Shown in pieces: positions 35,799 to 45,768 of a DNA stretch of 64,000 bases; the stretch's first letter is position 1, and the number at the start of each line of letters is the position of its first letter. The stretch covers positions 2,256,001-2,320,000 of the forward strand of contig NZ_CP147404.1 in NCBI RefSeq assembly GCF_037201805.1. Direction: 5' to 3'. The notes below the pieces were generated by a model that saw nothing but the letters and a program-made list of their open reading frames with translations, did no database searches and was not told the origin of the DNA. The position numbers and the translations under genes are program-made. Source of the stretch: Bacillus sp. FJAT-52991 (GTDB lineage: Bacteria; Bacillota; Bacilli; Bacillales; Domibacillaceae).

Positions 35799-36767
35799 CT
35801 ACAGAGGGACAAAATAAAGAACTCCCTCATCATTCATCTGAGCCTCAATATGTCCAATCTCCTGTAAATAGTCAAGTTGACCCACTGATTGTGATAATGT
35901 GAGAGCGATTTCCTTTTGATAAACAGCTGGAAATAATTGTTGACAAACTTGAAAAGCTGTCATCGGTTTTTCTTTTAACATCTCATATACGGACATAGCC
36001 CGCTCATGTTGACGTGCTAAGCGACGATTTACAAGCTCATGAGTATCTTTCACTTCTGTCCCATGACCAGTATACGCAATATGGATTGGTAACTCTAGCA
36101 TCTTTTTCAATGAGTGATTGTATTGCACTAGTGGTTTAGGACGTGCTGCATTCTTGATGAGAGGCGGTTCCAGAATAGGATTAGAGGAAATGGTTGCTAA
36201 CACATGATCACCCGCTAGAAGTGAACCATCCTTTTCTCGAAAAAAGACTAAATGACTTTGCGCATGACCAAGTGTTTCATACACCGTCCACTCATCCATG
36301 CCGAACAAGCGCTCACCTTCTTGCATCACTTGTGTCAACTTAGACTGCTCGCAGCTGACTTTTAACGTAGCTCCTATTTGCGAAAGAGGAAACTCTACCT
36401 CCTTTAAGCCAAATTGAAGATATAAAGCACGCAAAAATTCAACATATTCCTTTAGATAGCTTTCATCTCTTGATAGCCAGTTGGCACAATATTTGTGACC
36501 GATCACATCAATCCCATCCGGAAGAAAATCAAGCAAGCCCACATGATCTGGATGATGATGTGTTAACACAACTTGTTCTAAATCTTTAGGAGCATATCCA
36601 AGCTGAGATAATCCATAGACCAACGCCTCCCAAGAAGCTTTCGTTTTCACCCCCGCATCCACTAGAGTCAAACGATCTCCTTTGACGACATACACATTTA
36701 CATCTCCCACCGAAAAAGTCGTCGGCAATGTAATTTTGGAAATATCTCCAAAGCGTTCCACATTCAT
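35799..36767 (-). CDS. yqjP: Metallo-beta-lactamase-fold hydrolase YqjP
   Basis: A 322-aa MBL-fold enzyme. Metal motif THHHPDHVGL (about 69-78), a second His in GHAQSHL, Asp in AGDHVL, and a late His in YTGHGTEV complete the dinuclear site. A C-terminal winged-helix-like extension follows. Substrate unknown. The ATG at 36767 is chosen by family length. Confidence 0.88.
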   Translation of the reverse strand: MNVERFGDISKITLPTTFSVGDVNVYVVKGDRLTLVDAGVKTKASWEALVYGLSQLGYAPKDLEQVVLTHHHPDHVGLLDFLPDGIDVIGHKYCANWLSRDESYLKEYVEFLRALYLQFGLKEVEFPLSQIGATLKVSCEQSKLTQVMQEGERLFGMDEWTVYETLGHAQSHLVFFREKDGSLLAGDHVLATISSNPILEPPLIKNAARPKPLVQYNHSLKKMLELPIHIAYTGHGTEVKDTHELVNRRLARQHERAMSVYEMLKEKPMTAFQVCQQLFPAVYQKEIALTLSQSVGQLDYLQEIGHIEAQMNDEGVLYFVPL

Positions 36768-36851
36768 TACTTTATCACACCACCTAATGAATAATTTTCA
36801 AAATATTGAAGCACCATTCATTAATTGTATAGGTTCCAATCGGAAAAGTCA

Positions 36852-37049
36852 TTATTTCTTTACACAATTCATGAAAAAATCACTCGTTTCTAAATTTACC
36901 TCTTGACAGAAGTGCATATTATTCTGCATAATCACATATAAATCAATAAGCATTTGATAGAAAATTCTAAAAACAAAAGCGATGACAAAGGCCAGTAAAT
37001 AAAAAAAGGTGCAAGAGAATGAAGCTCGTCGGCTGAAAGGCTTCATCAC
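36852..37049 (-). CDS. Possible 65-aa membrane protein antisense to the T-box 5' end
   Basis: An open frame with a plausible start (GCGGGTG then ATGATG at 37049) and one hydrophobic segment (CTFFYLLAFVIAFVFRIFY, about 13-31). Codon use looks reasonable and it fills an otherwise empty 270 bp. Against it: the ribosome site is weak and the first 37 bases lie opposite the 5' part of the proI T-box leader. It may be spurious. Confidence 0.3.
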   Translation of the reverse strand: MMKPFSRRASFSCTFFYLLAFVIAFVFRIFYQMLIDLYVIMQNNMHFCQEVNLETSDFFMNCVKK

Positions 37050-37218
37050 CCGCTTTTTTATCGAACCTACCTTATGAGCTGTTAGGAAAACCTAAACGCA
37101 TCCCCGGCGTTAACGGGAAGAGAAGTGTGCGGCCTTTATTCGGCTCGCAAACAAAGGTGGTACCACGGAAGCTAACACCCTTTCGTCCTTTTTAAGAGGA
37201 TGAAAGGGTGTTTTTTTT
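37013..37218 (+). promoter_or_regulatory. T-box riboswitch (proline) controlling proI
   Basis: The conserved T-box sequence AAAGGTGGTACCACGGAAGC is at 37153-37172, followed by a terminator (ACACCCTTTC pairs with GAAAGGGTGT, 37175-37211, then eight T). Upstream, a Stem I with AAGCTCGTCGG/GGCTT pairing and a specifier-loop candidate GAACCTACC puts CCT (proline) at 37066-37068. Uncharged tRNA-Pro is expected to stabilise the antiterminator and raise proI expression, as known for proline T-boxes in Bacillus. The exact 5' end is uncertain. Confidence 0.9.
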
Positions 37219-37246
37219 ATGTAACAAACAAAAGGAGGACCATGAT

Positions 37247-38074
37247 ATGAAAACCGTATTTATCGGGGCGGGCTCTATGGCAGAAGCAATGATTTCAGGT
37301 GCCATTTCAAGCGGTGCACTAAAGCGTACGGATATTTATGCAACGAATAGAGCCAATGAAGCGAGATTGAAAGAATTAGAAGATCAATATAACATTCAAA
37401 CCAGTTATCAAATAGACGAAATGTTCAAAGACAGCAAAATTATCGTCCTAGCAATGAAACCAAAAGATGCAAAAGCTGCTTTGGAAACGATCAAACCCTT
37501 CATTTGTCCTACGTCGTTAATTATTACGTTAATGGCAGGTGTGACGATTGACTTTATTGAAAGAGAACTGAACCAACCTTGTGGGGTCATCCGAGCTATG
37601 CCTAACACATCGGCAGCCGTGGGAAAATCAGCGACGGCGATTGCGTTGAACCATCATGTATCAGAAGAGCAAAAACAGAAAGCTCTCAGTCTCTTCTCTT
37701 CTATAGGCATCACAAAGATTGTGAAAGAAGAGCAGCTTGATGCTGTCACTGGGCTTTCTGGAAGCGGTCCCGCTTATGTTTATTATGTCGTGGAAGCGAT
37801 GGAGCAAGCAGCTGAAGCGATCGGGCTAGAAAAAGAAATCTCTAAGCCGCTAATTATTCAAACCCTGCTTGGCGCCGCAGAAATGTTATCCGTTTCAGAC
37901 GGAAAAGCGGAACAACTAAGAAGAGCCGTCACAAGCCCAGGAGGAACAACAGAAGCAGGGATTCACCTACTAGAAAATCACCAAGTAAAAGAAGCCTTTG
38001 TAAGCTGTATTAAAGAAGCAACAGCACAGTCCAAACGACTTGGTTTGCCATATAAAGCTCCCATTCAACAATAA
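37247..38074 (+). CDS. proI: Pyrroline-5-carboxylate reductase ProI
   Basis: A 275-aa NADPH-dependent reductase making proline from pyrroline-5-carboxylate. N-terminal Rossmann motif FIGAGSMAEAM, VIRAMPNTSAAVGKSATA, and the signature block SGSGPAYVYYVVEAM and VTSPGGTTEAGI are clear. AAAGGAGG with good spacing sets ATG 37247. Gene order (yqjQ-yqjP-proI-namA) identifies it as the ProI isoform. Expression is controlled by the T-box immediately upstream. Confidence 0.94.
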   Translation: MKTVFIGAGSMAEAMISGAISSGALKRTDIYATNRANEARLKELEDQYNIQTSYQIDEMFKDSKIIVLAMKPKDAKAALETIKPFICPTSLIITLMAGVTIDFIERELNQPCGVIRAMPNTSAAVGKSATAIALNHHVSEEQKQKALSLFSSIGITKIVKEEQLDAVTGLSGSGPAYVYYVVEAMEQAAEAIGLEKEISKPLIIQTLLGAAEMLSVSDGKAEQLRRAVTSPGGTTEAGIHLLENHQVKEAFVSCIKEATAQSKRLGLPYKAPIQQ

Positions 38075-38141
38075 TACCTATCATTTTGGCTACCTGACAA
38101 ATCTTGCTATACTTAAAAAAAACGAATGATAAGGGGAATCG

Positions 38142-39164
38142 ATGATGGTAGCCAAATTGTTTGAATCCTACAAAATCAAAAATATAACGTTAAACAATCG
38201 AATCGTGATGTCTCCAATGTGTATGTATTCTGCTGGAAACGACGGAAAAGTAACCGATTGGCACCTCGTCCACTATCCTACACGTGCTATCGGACAGGTT
38301 GGCTTAATTATGATTGAAGCAACGGCGGTTACGCCTGCAGGTCGCATTTCCGAACAAGATCTTGGCATTTGGAACGATGATCATATAGAAGGTCTCTCTA
38401 AACTGGTGTCTATGATCAAAGTACATGGGGCAAAAACAGCGATTCAACTTGCTCACGCCGGCCGTAAATCAATGGTTAACGGCGAAATTATCGCCCCTTC
38501 CCCGCTTCCATTTGATGAAAAAATGAAGACACCGAAAGAAATGACGAGCGAGGAGGTTCACCAAACAGTCGAAGCTTTTGCTGAAGGAGCCAAACGTGCG
38601 AAAAAAGCAGGCTTTGATATTATTGAAATCCACGGGGCACATGGATATTTAATTAATCAATTTTTATCTCCATTAACTAACGAGCGAGAAGATGAATATG
38701 GTGGTAGCGTCGAAAACTGCTTTCGCTTCTTAAAGGCGGTCATTGAAGCCGTTCAACAAGAATGGGATGGACCTTTATTCGTTCGCATTTCAGCGACTGA
38801 TTATCACGAACATGGACTAAATGCAGAAGATTATATTGAGTTTGCCAAAAGAATGAAAGAGTTAGGAGTCGATTTAATCGATGTGAGCTCTGGGGCAGTG
38901 GTCCCAGCACAAATCAATGTCTTTCCGGGTTATCAAGTTAAACTGGCAGAGACAGTAAAACACGGAGCACATATACCAGTTGGCGCCGTTGGGATTATCA
39001 CATCCGGCCCCCAAGCGGAGGAGATTTTACAAAACGACCGGGCCGATTTAATTTTTCTAGGGCGTGAACTCTTGCGTGACCCATACTGGCCGCGAACAGT
39101 AGCTAAACAATTAAATGTAGCAATAGAAGCACCTGCACAGTATAAACGAGGGTGGAATCAATAA
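38142..39164 (+). CDS. namA: NADPH dehydrogenase NamA (YqjM)
   Basis: A 340-aa old-yellow-enzyme flavoprotein. [12 protein letters not shown] carries the redox-tuning Cys and Tyr, LAHAGRKS and [14 protein letters not shown] (catalytic His pair) are present, and [13 protein letters not shown] closes the FMN site. It reduces activated alkenes and quinones, probably for detoxification. GGGG before a double ATG (38142/38145). Length as B. subtilis YqjM (338). Confidence 0.95.
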   Translation: MMVAKLFESYKIKNITLNNRIVMSPMCMYSAGNDGKVTDWHLVHYPTRAIGQVGLIMIEATAVTPAGRISEQDLGIWNDDHIEGLSKLVSMIKVHGAKTAIQLAHAGRKSMVNGEIIAPSPLPFDEKMKTPKEMTSEEVHQTVEAFAEGAKRAKKAGFDIIEIHGAHGYLINQFLSPLTNEREDEYGGSVENCFRFLKAVIEAVQQEWDGPLFVRISATDYHEHGLNAEDYIEFAKRMKELGVDLIDVSSGAVVPAQINVFPGYQVKLAETVKHGAHIPVGAVGIITSGPQAEEILQNDRADLIFLGRELLRDPYWPRTVAKQLNVAIEAPAQYKRGWNQ

Positions 39165-39182
39165 AAGCTACATATAGTTAAA

Positions 39183-39208
39183 CGGGGCTGTAAATCACAG
39201 CCCCGCCT
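39183..39208. terminator. Hairpin between convergent namA and rnz
   Basis: CGGGGCTGT pairs with ACAGCCCCG over a 5-base loop. T-runs are short on both strands. Confidence 0.65.
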
Positions 39209-39213
39209 TCTGT

Positions 39214-40128
39214 TTATATCGATAACTCCATTAAATCATACGCAATGATAACAGGGGCAAAAACAGCTTCCGCTTCGGTTTGAAGAAGAGCCACTTCTTC
39301 TTTCGTATAGCGTGAACTAATATGGGTTAAGCAAAGGGCTTTCGCTCCCGCCTCACGTGCAATTTTTGCCGCCTGCTGCGTCGTTGAATGAAAATAATCA
39401 TGGGCCATTTGTGGTTGATCAGCCGCAAAAGTGGCTTCATGCACAAGTAAATCTGCTTCTTGTGCTAGCATCCCCGCCGCTTCGCATGGTCGTGTATCGC
39501 CTAAAATGGCCAGCACTTTTCCTTTTTGTGACGGTCCTACATACGCATCTGGAACGATGAGTCGTCCATCTGCTAATTGAATCGTACGGCCTTCTTTAAT
39601 TTCTTTATAATACGGACCTGGCGGAATACCATCCGCTTTTAACCGATCAACTAGCAACACCCCTGGTTTATCCTTCTCACAAACACGATACCCATAGGAG
39701 GCAATGCCATGATCAAGCAGCCGAGTCTCTACCCTCATCGTTTCATCTTCAAAAATAATTCCTTCCTCTATCTCCACAACCGTTAATTCATACTGTAATC
39801 TTGTACAGCTGACGCGTAAACTGACCTCAATAAACTCTTTAATCCCAGGCGGACCGTACACCGTCAGCGGAAGATCTCCTCCTTGAAAAGAACGGCTTCC
39901 TAAAAAACCTGGTAATCCAAAAATATGATCTCCATGTAAATGAGTAATAAATATTTTTTCAACGCGCCTTGGCTTCAGTGAAGTATGTAAAATTTGATGC
40001 TGAGTCGCTTCGCCGCAATCAAATAGCCAGACAGCTCCCCGCTCATTTAACATCTTCAATGCCACCGAGCTAACATTTCGCATTTTTGCAGGCATGCCAG
40101 CACCTGTTCCTAAAAACAATAATTCCAA
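39214..40128 (-). CDS. rnz: Ribonuclease Z
   Basis: A 304-aa tRNA 3' endonuclease. It shows the Zn ligands [15 protein letters not shown] (HxHxDH), [13 protein letters not shown] and LTHISSRYT, plus the exosite region [10 protein letters not shown]. It removes 3' trailers of CCA-less tRNA precursors. GGAAGTGG before TTG 40128 defines the start, matching the usual N-terminus ([11 protein letters not shown]); an in-frame ATG at 40152 lacks a site. Divergent from zwf. Confidence 0.94.
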   Translation of the reverse strand: MELLFLGTGAGMPAKMRNVSSVALKMLNERGAVWLFDCGEATQHQILHTSLKPRRVEKIFITHLHGDHIFGLPGFLGSRSFQGGDLPLTVYGPPGIKEFIEVSLRVSCTRLQYELTVVEIEEGIIFEDETMRVETRLLDHGIASYGYRVCEKDKPGVLLVDRLKADGIPPGPYYKEIKEGRTIQLADGRLIVPDAYVGPSQKGKVLAILGDTRPCEAAGMLAQEADLLVHEATFAADQPQMAHDYFHSTTQQAAKIAREAGAKALCLTHISSRYTKEEVALLQTEAEAVFAPVIIAYDLMELSI

Positions 40129-40303
40129 TATATCCACTTCCTTATGAGTCAACTATCACTCTTTAAGCTATCCTAATATTTTGTCATATTCCCATCAAAG
40201 ATGCTACCCTTTGCGATAACAAATAGTACTTGTATGGAAACCGATTTTATGAAAAAATGCAATAGAGAATACTTCTATACATTACAAAGTGAGGTCTTAC
40301 ACT

Positions 40304-41806
40304 GTGAATCCAACAGAAACCACTTCAGCATTAATCTTATTATTTGGAGCAACCGGCGACTTAGCGAAGAGGAAGTTATTCCCTTCTTTGTACCGACTCT
40401 ATAAAAAAGGTAGCTTGAACGATCAATTTGCTGTGATCGGAACTGCTCGCAGAGAATGGACAAACGAAACATTTCAACAGCATGTGAAAGAATCCGTTAT
40501 GGCCTCTACTAGCCAATGCGAGAAGCTAGATGAGTTTGTCTCCCATTTCTATTATCAAGCTCATGACGTATCAGATTCAAGCTCTTATCGCACGCTAAAA
40601 ACGCTCGCCGATCAATTAGATGAGCAGTACCATTTACAAGGAAACCGCTTATTCTACTTGGCGATGGCACCTGAATTTTTCGGCACAATTGCCGATCATG
40701 TCAAAGCAGATGGATTGACAGACACAACAGGCTATCACCGTCTTGTAATTGAAAAGCCGTTCGGTCATGACCTTCCTTCAGCCGAAAAGCTTAACCATCA
40801 AATTCGCCAATCATTTGAAGAAAATGAAATTTATCGAATCGATCATTATCTTGGAAAAGAAATGGTGCAAAATATTGAAGCGATCCGCTTTGCGAACGCC
40901 CTGTTTGAACCACTTTGGAATAATCGTTACATCTCTAACATCCAGGTGACTTCTAGTGAAACACTTGGAGTGGAAGAACGAGGACGCTACTATGAAACAA
41001 GCGGTGCCTTAAAGGATATGGTACAAAACCATTTAATGCAAATGGTCGCCTTACTTGCAATGGAGCCACCAATTAAGCTCTCAACCAATGAAATTCGCAG
41101 TGAGAAGGTAAAAGTATTACGTGCGCTCCGACCGATTACAAAAGAAAATGCGGATGAATATTTCGTTCGAGGTCAATATGGACCTGGAGAACTAGAGGAC
41201 GAGCGTTTACAAGGTTATCGTGAAGAAACGAATGTAGACCCTGACTCTAATACAGAAACATTTGTTGCCGGAAAATTGATGATTGACAACTTCCGCTGGG
41301 CAGGAGTTCCTTTTTACATAAGAACGGGCAAAAGAATGCCAACAAAATCAACGAAAATTGTGATTCAGTTTAAAGATATTCCAATGAACTTATATTATCA
41401 GCCGGACCAACCGCTAGCACCAAACTTACTTGTAATCCATATTCAGCCGGAAGAAGGAATTACACTTCATTTGAATGCGAAACGAGCGGGTCAGCAGCTG
41501 TTGACGAACCCTGTTAAGCTTAGCTATGCCAATAACAGTGTCGATGGTATGAATACACCAGAAGCTTATGAAAAACTATTACACGATGCCCTTCGTGGAG
41601 ATGCAACGAACTTTACCCACTGGGATGAAGTCGCTCTATCTTGGCGATTTGTCGATGTGATTTCGGATTATTGGGAAGAAAAGAAAGCTTCATTCCCTAA
41701 CTATGAAGCCGGATCTACGGGCCCTAAAGAAGCGGATGAGCTATTAGCAAAAGATGGCTTCTTCTGGTGGCCGTTATCGACTCTTGAAGTCGATGTTTGC
41801 AATTAA
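40304..41806 (+). CDS. zwf: Glucose-6-phosphate 1-dehydrogenase
   Basis: A 500-aa enzyme starting the pentose phosphate pathway. NADP motif FGATGDLAKRKLFP, active-site RIDHYLGKEMVQN with the catalytic His, and RWAGVPFYIRTGKRM. GAGGT with 8-base spacing supports GTG 40304 over GTG 40289. Its stop overlaps the reading frame of the cyclase-family gene upstream of that gene's start, so the two are co-transcribed. Confidence 0.95.
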   Translation: MNPTETTSALILLFGATGDLAKRKLFPSLYRLYKKGSLNDQFAVIGTARREWTNETFQQHVKESVMASTSQCEKLDEFVSHFYYQAHDVSDSSSYRTLKTLADQLDEQYHLQGNRLFYLAMAPEFFGTIADHVKADGLTDTTGYHRLVIEKPFGHDLPSAEKLNHQIRQSFEENEIYRIDHYLGKEMVQNIEAIRFANALFEPLWNNRYISNIQVTSSETLGVEERGRYYETSGALKDMVQNHLMQMVALLAMEPPIKLSTNEIRSEKVKVLRALRPITKENADEYFVRGQYGPGELEDERLQGYREETNVDPDSNTETFVAGKLMIDNFRWAGVPFYIRTGKRMPTKSTKIVIQFKDIPMNLYYQPDQPLAPNLLVIHIQPEEGITLHLNAKRAGQQLLTNPVKLSYANNSVDGMNTPEAYEKLLHDALRGDATNFTHWDEVALSWRFVDVISDYWEEKKASFPNYEAGSTGPKEADELLAKDGFFWWPLSTLEVDVCN

Positions 41807-41823
41807 GAAAGGATGTGTCCAAA

Positions 41824-42444
41824 TTGAAAATTTATGATATTACTGCTCCTATTTTTCCCGGTATGCCTGTTTATAAAAACAAGCCGGAAAAACAACCAAG
41901 TATTGAAACAAAAACGAACGGACATGTAACGGAATCACGCATTTCGATGGACGTACACACAGGGACTCACGTAGATGCTCCCCTTCATATGATGAATGAA
42001 GGAGATACGATTGAAACGATCGCCATTGAACAGCTCGTCCGTCCTTGTAAAGTGATCGATGTGACAAGTGCAACTGAAAAAGTCACGAAAGCGGATCTCG
42101 AATCAAAGTCGATTGAAAAAGACGATTTTATTTTACTAAAGACGAAAAATTCGTTTGACACAGAATTTAACTTTGATTTTATTTATGTAGCAGAAGATGC
42201 AGCCGAATACTTAACAAGCATCGGCATTGCTGGTGTTGGAATTGATGCACTTGGCATTGAACGAGCACAAGAGGGTCATCCGACACACCGGACCTTAATG
42301 GGACAGGGTGTGATCATCATCGAAGGTTTAGCGCTGAAAGATGTAGAGGCAGGGAGCTATTTCATGATGGCGGCGCCGCTCAAAATTTCCGGAACGGACG
42401 CTTCACCAGCACGAGTTCTACTGTTAGAAAACGTAACTGTATAA
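41824..42444 (+). CDS. Cyclase-family (kynurenine formamidase-like) hydrolase
   Basis: A 206-aa metal-dependent hydrolase of the cyclase family (PF04199). It has the metal motif VHTGTHVDAPLHM (about 46-58; HxGTHxDxPxH) and a late His/Glu block (GIDALGIERAQEGHPTHRTLM). Family members include kynurenine formamidase (KynB) and isatin hydrolases; which reaction occurs here cannot be read from sequence. AAGGATGTG before TTG 41824, 17 bases after the zwf stop, makes it the second gene of a zwf operon. It is not in this position in B. subtilis. Confidence 0.85.
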   Translation: MKIYDITAPIFPGMPVYKNKPEKQPSIETKTNGHVTESRISMDVHTGTHVDAPLHMMNEGDTIETIAIEQLVRPCKVIDVTSATEKVTKADLESKSIEKDDFILLKTKNSFDTEFNFDFIYVAEDAAEYLTSIGIAGVGIDALGIERAQEGHPTHRTLMGQGVIIIEGLALKDVEAGSYFMMAAPLKISGTDASPARVLLLENVTV

Positions 42445-42451
42445 TAAAAAA

Positions 42452-42480
42452 ACAAGCGGGTTCATCACCCGCTTGTTTTT
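42452..42480. terminator. Bidirectional terminator, cyclase gene and gndA
   Basis: ACAAGCGGG pairs with CCCGCTTGT with A- and T-runs on either side, between two convergent genes. Confidence 0.9.
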
Positions 42481-43887
42481 TTATTTCATCCACTCTGTGT
42501 GGAAAACGCCTTCTTTATCGACGCGCTCATACGTATGTGCACCGAAATAATCTCGTTGTGCCTGAATTAAATTAGCAGGCAAAGAAGCTGTACGATAGCT
42601 ATCATAATAAGATAGAGCAGCTGATAAAGTCGGTACTGGAATTCCAGCCTTCACAGCCGTAGCCAACACGTCACGAAGTGCTTCTTGATAATTTTCGACA
42701 ATCTCTTTGAAATATGGATCAAGAAGTAAATTCGTTAAGCCTGGCTCACGATCATACGCTTCTTTAATTTTTTGCAAAAATTGTGCACGAATAATACAGC
42801 CCCCACGGAAGATCATCGCAATATCTCCGTAACGAAGCTCCCAGCCAGACTCTTCAGATGCTGCTTTCATTTGAGCAAACCCTTGTGCATAAGAGCAAAT
42901 TTTACTCATGTATAACGCTTTGCGTACCGCTTCAATAAATTCCTCACGATCGCCAGTAAATGCCTTCTGTTCCGGACCTTTTAACAATTTACTCGCATGT
43001 ACACGCTCTTCTTTTAACGCAGAAATAAAACGAGCGAATACAGATTCAGTGATCAATGGAAGTGGGACACCAAGGTCTAATGCACTTTGGCTCGTCCATT
43101 TACCTGTTCCTTTTTGACCCGCTTTGTCTAAAATCACATCGACAAGCGGCTTACCTGTTTCTTCATCTACTTTCGTAAAAATATCGGCAGTGATCTCAAT
43201 TAAATAGCTGTCTAGCTCTCCCTTATTCCAATCCGTGAATACTTCATGAAGTTCAGTAGCTGTTAATCCAACGATATGCTTTAATAAAAAGTAAGCTTCA
43301 GAGATCAGCTGCATATCTCCATACTCAATGCCGTTATGAACCATTTTCACATAATGTCCTGCACCATCTGGACCAATATATGTACAGCATGCTTCTCCAT
43401 TCACTTTAGCAGAAATGGCTTTAAAAATGGGGGCCACAAGCTCATAAGCTTCTTTCTGTCCACCTGGCATAATCGATGGCCCTGTCAACGCACCTTCTTC
43501 TCCACCAGAAACCCCTGTACCAATGAAGTGAATGCCACTGCTGCTTAATTCCTTATTACGGCGCTGTGTATCTTTAAAGAACGTATTCCCACCATCGATT
43601 AAAATATCACCAGGTGCTAAAAACGGCTTCAACTGCTCAATTGTAGCGTCTGTCGCTGCTCCAGCTTTCACCATTAACAAAATTTTGCGCGGCGCCTCTA
43701 GCGACTGAATAAATTCCTCTACACTATATGTACCAACAATGTTTTTTCCTTCACTTTGACGAAGCATTTCATCTGTTTTTTCTCGTGAGCGATTAAAAAC
43801 CGAAACTGTATATCCTCGACTTTCAATATTCCAAGCAAGATTCTTGCCCATTACCGCTAATCCAATCACACCAATTTGTTGTGGCAT
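42481..43887 (-). CDS. gndA: 6-phosphogluconate dehydrogenase (NADP+)
   Basis: A 468-aa enzyme. NADP motif [16 protein letters not shown], substrate signature [21 protein letters not shown] and catalytic [13 protein letters not shown] are clear, with the C-terminal [12 protein letters not shown] tail. It decarboxylates 6-phosphogluconate to ribulose-5-phosphate. GAGGGTG sets ATG 43887. Convergent with zwf rather than in one operon. Confidence 0.95.
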   Translation of the reverse strand: MPQQIGVIGLAVMGKNLAWNIESRGYTVSVFNRSREKTDEMLRQSEGKNIVGTYSVEEFIQSLEAPRKILLMVKAGAATDATIEQLKPFLAPGDILIDGGNTFFKDTQRRNKELSSSGIHFIGTGVSGGEEGALTGPSIMPGGQKEAYELVAPIFKAISAKVNGEACCTYIGPDGAGHYVKMVHNGIEYGDMQLISEAYFLLKHIVGLTATELHEVFTDWNKGELDSYLIEITADIFTKVDEETGKPLVDVILDKAGQKGTGKWTSQSALDLGVPLPLITESVFARFISALKEERVHASKLLKGPEQKAFTGDREEFIEAVRKALYMSKICSYAQGFAQMKAASEESGWELRYGDIAMIFRGGCIIRAQFLQKIKEAYDREPGLTNLLLDPYFKEIVENYQEALRDVLATAVKAGIPVPTLSAALSYYDSYRTASLPANLIQAQRDYFGAHTYERVDKEGVFHTEWMK

Positions 43888-44118
43888 GATTTCACACCCT
43901 CTCTCAGCTATAAAATTTACTTTTATATTATAACAATCTCTGCCCATCAAAACAGCTTTTAGAGATACTTTTATTGCAACAAACATGTAAAAAAATTAAT
44001 TTATTATTTACAAAGTTTTCAAAATATTATAAACTGTTGTTAAAAGAGACTAAATAGTCTTTATATTTCATTTACAATCTAGCAACAAATGATTCATCCA
44101 ATATTAGGTAACTGTTAA

Positions 44119-44219
44119 GTCTACTCGCTTTTCCCGCCAGATCAGTTTCAGTAGACATGAAGCCAGTTCATTTCCTCCCCCAGTTATTTGCTGTGGATGG
44201 AAATAAACTGGATTTTTTT
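44119..44219 (+). promoter_or_regulatory. Leader hairpin plus attenuator-like terminator upstream of APC permease
   Basis: GTCTACT (44119-44125) pairs with AGTAGAC (44150-44156). Seven bases on, CCAGTTCATTTCC (44163-44175) pairs with GGAAATAAACTGG (44199-44211), one mismatch, followed by seven T: a complete intrinsic terminator 146 bases before the start codon. CAGTTT at 44143-44148 is complementary to AAACTG in the terminator's 3' arm, so an alternative antiterminating fold is possible. No known riboswitch class is recognised. Confidence 0.6.
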
Positions 44220-44255
44220 ATTGCTTGAATAGTATGAGCCGGCTCTTCTCACCCA

Positions 44256-44275
44256 TTTGTTATACAAATAACAAA
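44256..44275. promoter_or_regulatory. Inverted repeat, possible operator
   Basis: TTTGTTAT and ATAACAAA are perfect 8-base arms with a 4-base centre. It lies between the leader terminator and the permease ribosome site. Confidence 0.35.
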
Positions 44276-44364
44276 ATGGACAGTTAACGGCCGATGAAGA
44301 CGTAATATTCATAAAAAAATAATTTGGAATGATAGCGGTTCCATCTGAAATATTGGAGGTTATA

Positions 44365-45768
44365 ATGGAAAAAGGGCAAGATTTTGACAAAGTATTGTCT
44401 CGTGTTGATGTACTAGTTCTAGCATTCGGAGCCATGATTGGTTGGGGATGGGTGGTCCTTTCTGGTGATTGGATTTTAAAAGCTGGATCTCTTGGTGCAA
44501 TCATTGCATTTTTACTCGGTGGGATTCTCGTTATTTTTGTAGGTTTAACATACGCTGAGCTTACAACTGTATTTCCGAAAACCGGTGGTGCCTATTACTT
44601 CGTAAAGGAAACCCTCGGCGTCAAAGCAGCCTTTATTGTTTCTTGGGCCTTATTATTAGGTTATATCACAGTAGTTGCTTTCGAAGCGGTTGCTCTTCCA
44701 ACTGTTATTGAATATATTTTCCCTGATTTTAAAGTGGGTTATTTATGGACATTAGCTGATTATGAAGTGTACGCTTCATGGGCAGCCATTGGGATGATTG
44801 GTTCGATTATTGTAACAATTATTAACTGGAAGGGTGTTAAACAAGCAGCCTTTCTTCAAATCGTATTAACGACATTATTAACAGTTATTGGATTGATGCT
44901 AGTATTTGGTTCTATTTTTGGTGGCGGGGAAGTCAAAAACATGGAACCTCTTTTCACTGGAGGTATGGGCGGACTGATGGCGGTCATGATCATGACTCCA
45001 TTCTTATTCGTTGGTTTTGATGTTATCCCTCAAGTAGCAGAAGAAATGAACATTCCGATGAAAGCAATCGGGAAAATTTTACTTCTATCTGTAAGCTTTG
45101 CTGTTCTTTGGTATGTACTTATTATTTTGGGTGTTTCATTAAGCCTTGTACCAGAAGAATTAGCGAATAGTAGCTTAGCTACAGCAGATGCGATGGCAGC
45201 TGCCTTTGGTTCCCCTATTTTTGCTAAAATTTTAATCCTTGGTGGAATCGCCGGTATTTTAACAAGCTGGAATGCCTTTATCATTGGTGGTAGTCGTATT
45301 ATGTACGCAATGGCACAAGACGGTGTTCTACCTGCTTGGTTTGGAAAGATCCATCCAAAATATAAAACACCTTCAAATGCAATTTTATTCATTGGTATAT
45401 TATCTACTCTCAGTCCTTTATTAGGTCATCCAGCCCTTGTTTGGTTTGTAGATGCTGGTGGCTTAGCGATCGTAATTGCTTACTTTATGGTTTCATGGGC
45501 ATTCCTTGTTCTACGTAAAAACCAACCAGACCTTGAAAGACCGTTCCGTGCAGGAAAAAGCTCCTTCATTGGTTGGATGTCTTTATTTTTAACATTTGGC
45601 TTTATCATTTTATACATGCCTGGTATGCCTTCTGCGTTAATTTGGCCGTATGAGTGGGCAATTACTATCGGCTGGTGGGTGGCCGGATTCTTCTTCGCAT
45701 TTAAGATGTCTTCGCGCTCAAATAGCGTATCCATGAGCAAAAATGATCAAGTAAGAAAGGTTAAATAA
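44365..45768 (+). CDS. APC-superfamily amino acid permease
   Basis: A 467-aa transporter with 12 predicted helices. It begins with the LeuT-fold helix-1 unwound motif GAMIGWGWVVLSGDW (Gly-rich, where APC members usually have GxGIF) and continues with AELTTVFPKTGGAYYFV. Substrate cannot be set; amino acids or polyamines are possible. TTGGAGG sets ATG 44365. The gene is isolated, follows a structured leader, and its stop codon overlaps the end of repeat copy B. Codon use is similar to neighbours. Confidence 0.85.
   Translation: MEKGQDFDKVLSRVDVLVLAFGAMIGWGWVVLSGDWILKAGSLGAIIAFLLGGILVIFVGLTYAELTTVFPKTGGAYYFVKETLGVKAAFIVSWALLLGYITVVAFEAVALPTVIEYIFPDFKVGYLWTLADYEVYASWAAIGMIGSIIVTIINWKGVKQAAFLQIVLTTLLTVIGLMLVFGSIFGGGEVKNMEPLFTGGMGGLMAVMIMTPFLFVGFDVIPQVAEEMNIPMKAIGKILLLSVSFAVLWYVLIILGVSLSLVPEELANSSLATADAMAAAFGSPIFAKILILGGIAGILTSWNAFIIGGSRIMYAMAQDGVLPAWFGKIHPKYKTPSNAILFIGILSTLSPLLGHPALVWFVDAGGLAIVIAYFMVSWAFLVLRKNQPDLERPFRAGKSSFIGWMSLFLTFGFIILYMPGMPSALIWPYEWAITIGWWVAGFFFAFKMSSRSNSVSMSKNDQVRKVK

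Larger units (their letters stand above)
43888..44364 (+). other. 477-bp non-coding leader region of the APC permease
   Basis: AT-rich. It holds the divergent gndA 5' region, a 38-base stem-loop (44119-44156), a transcription terminator (44163-44219), and an inverted repeat near 44256-44275 before the permease start. No coding signal is visible. The hairpins are listed separately. Confidence 0.6.
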
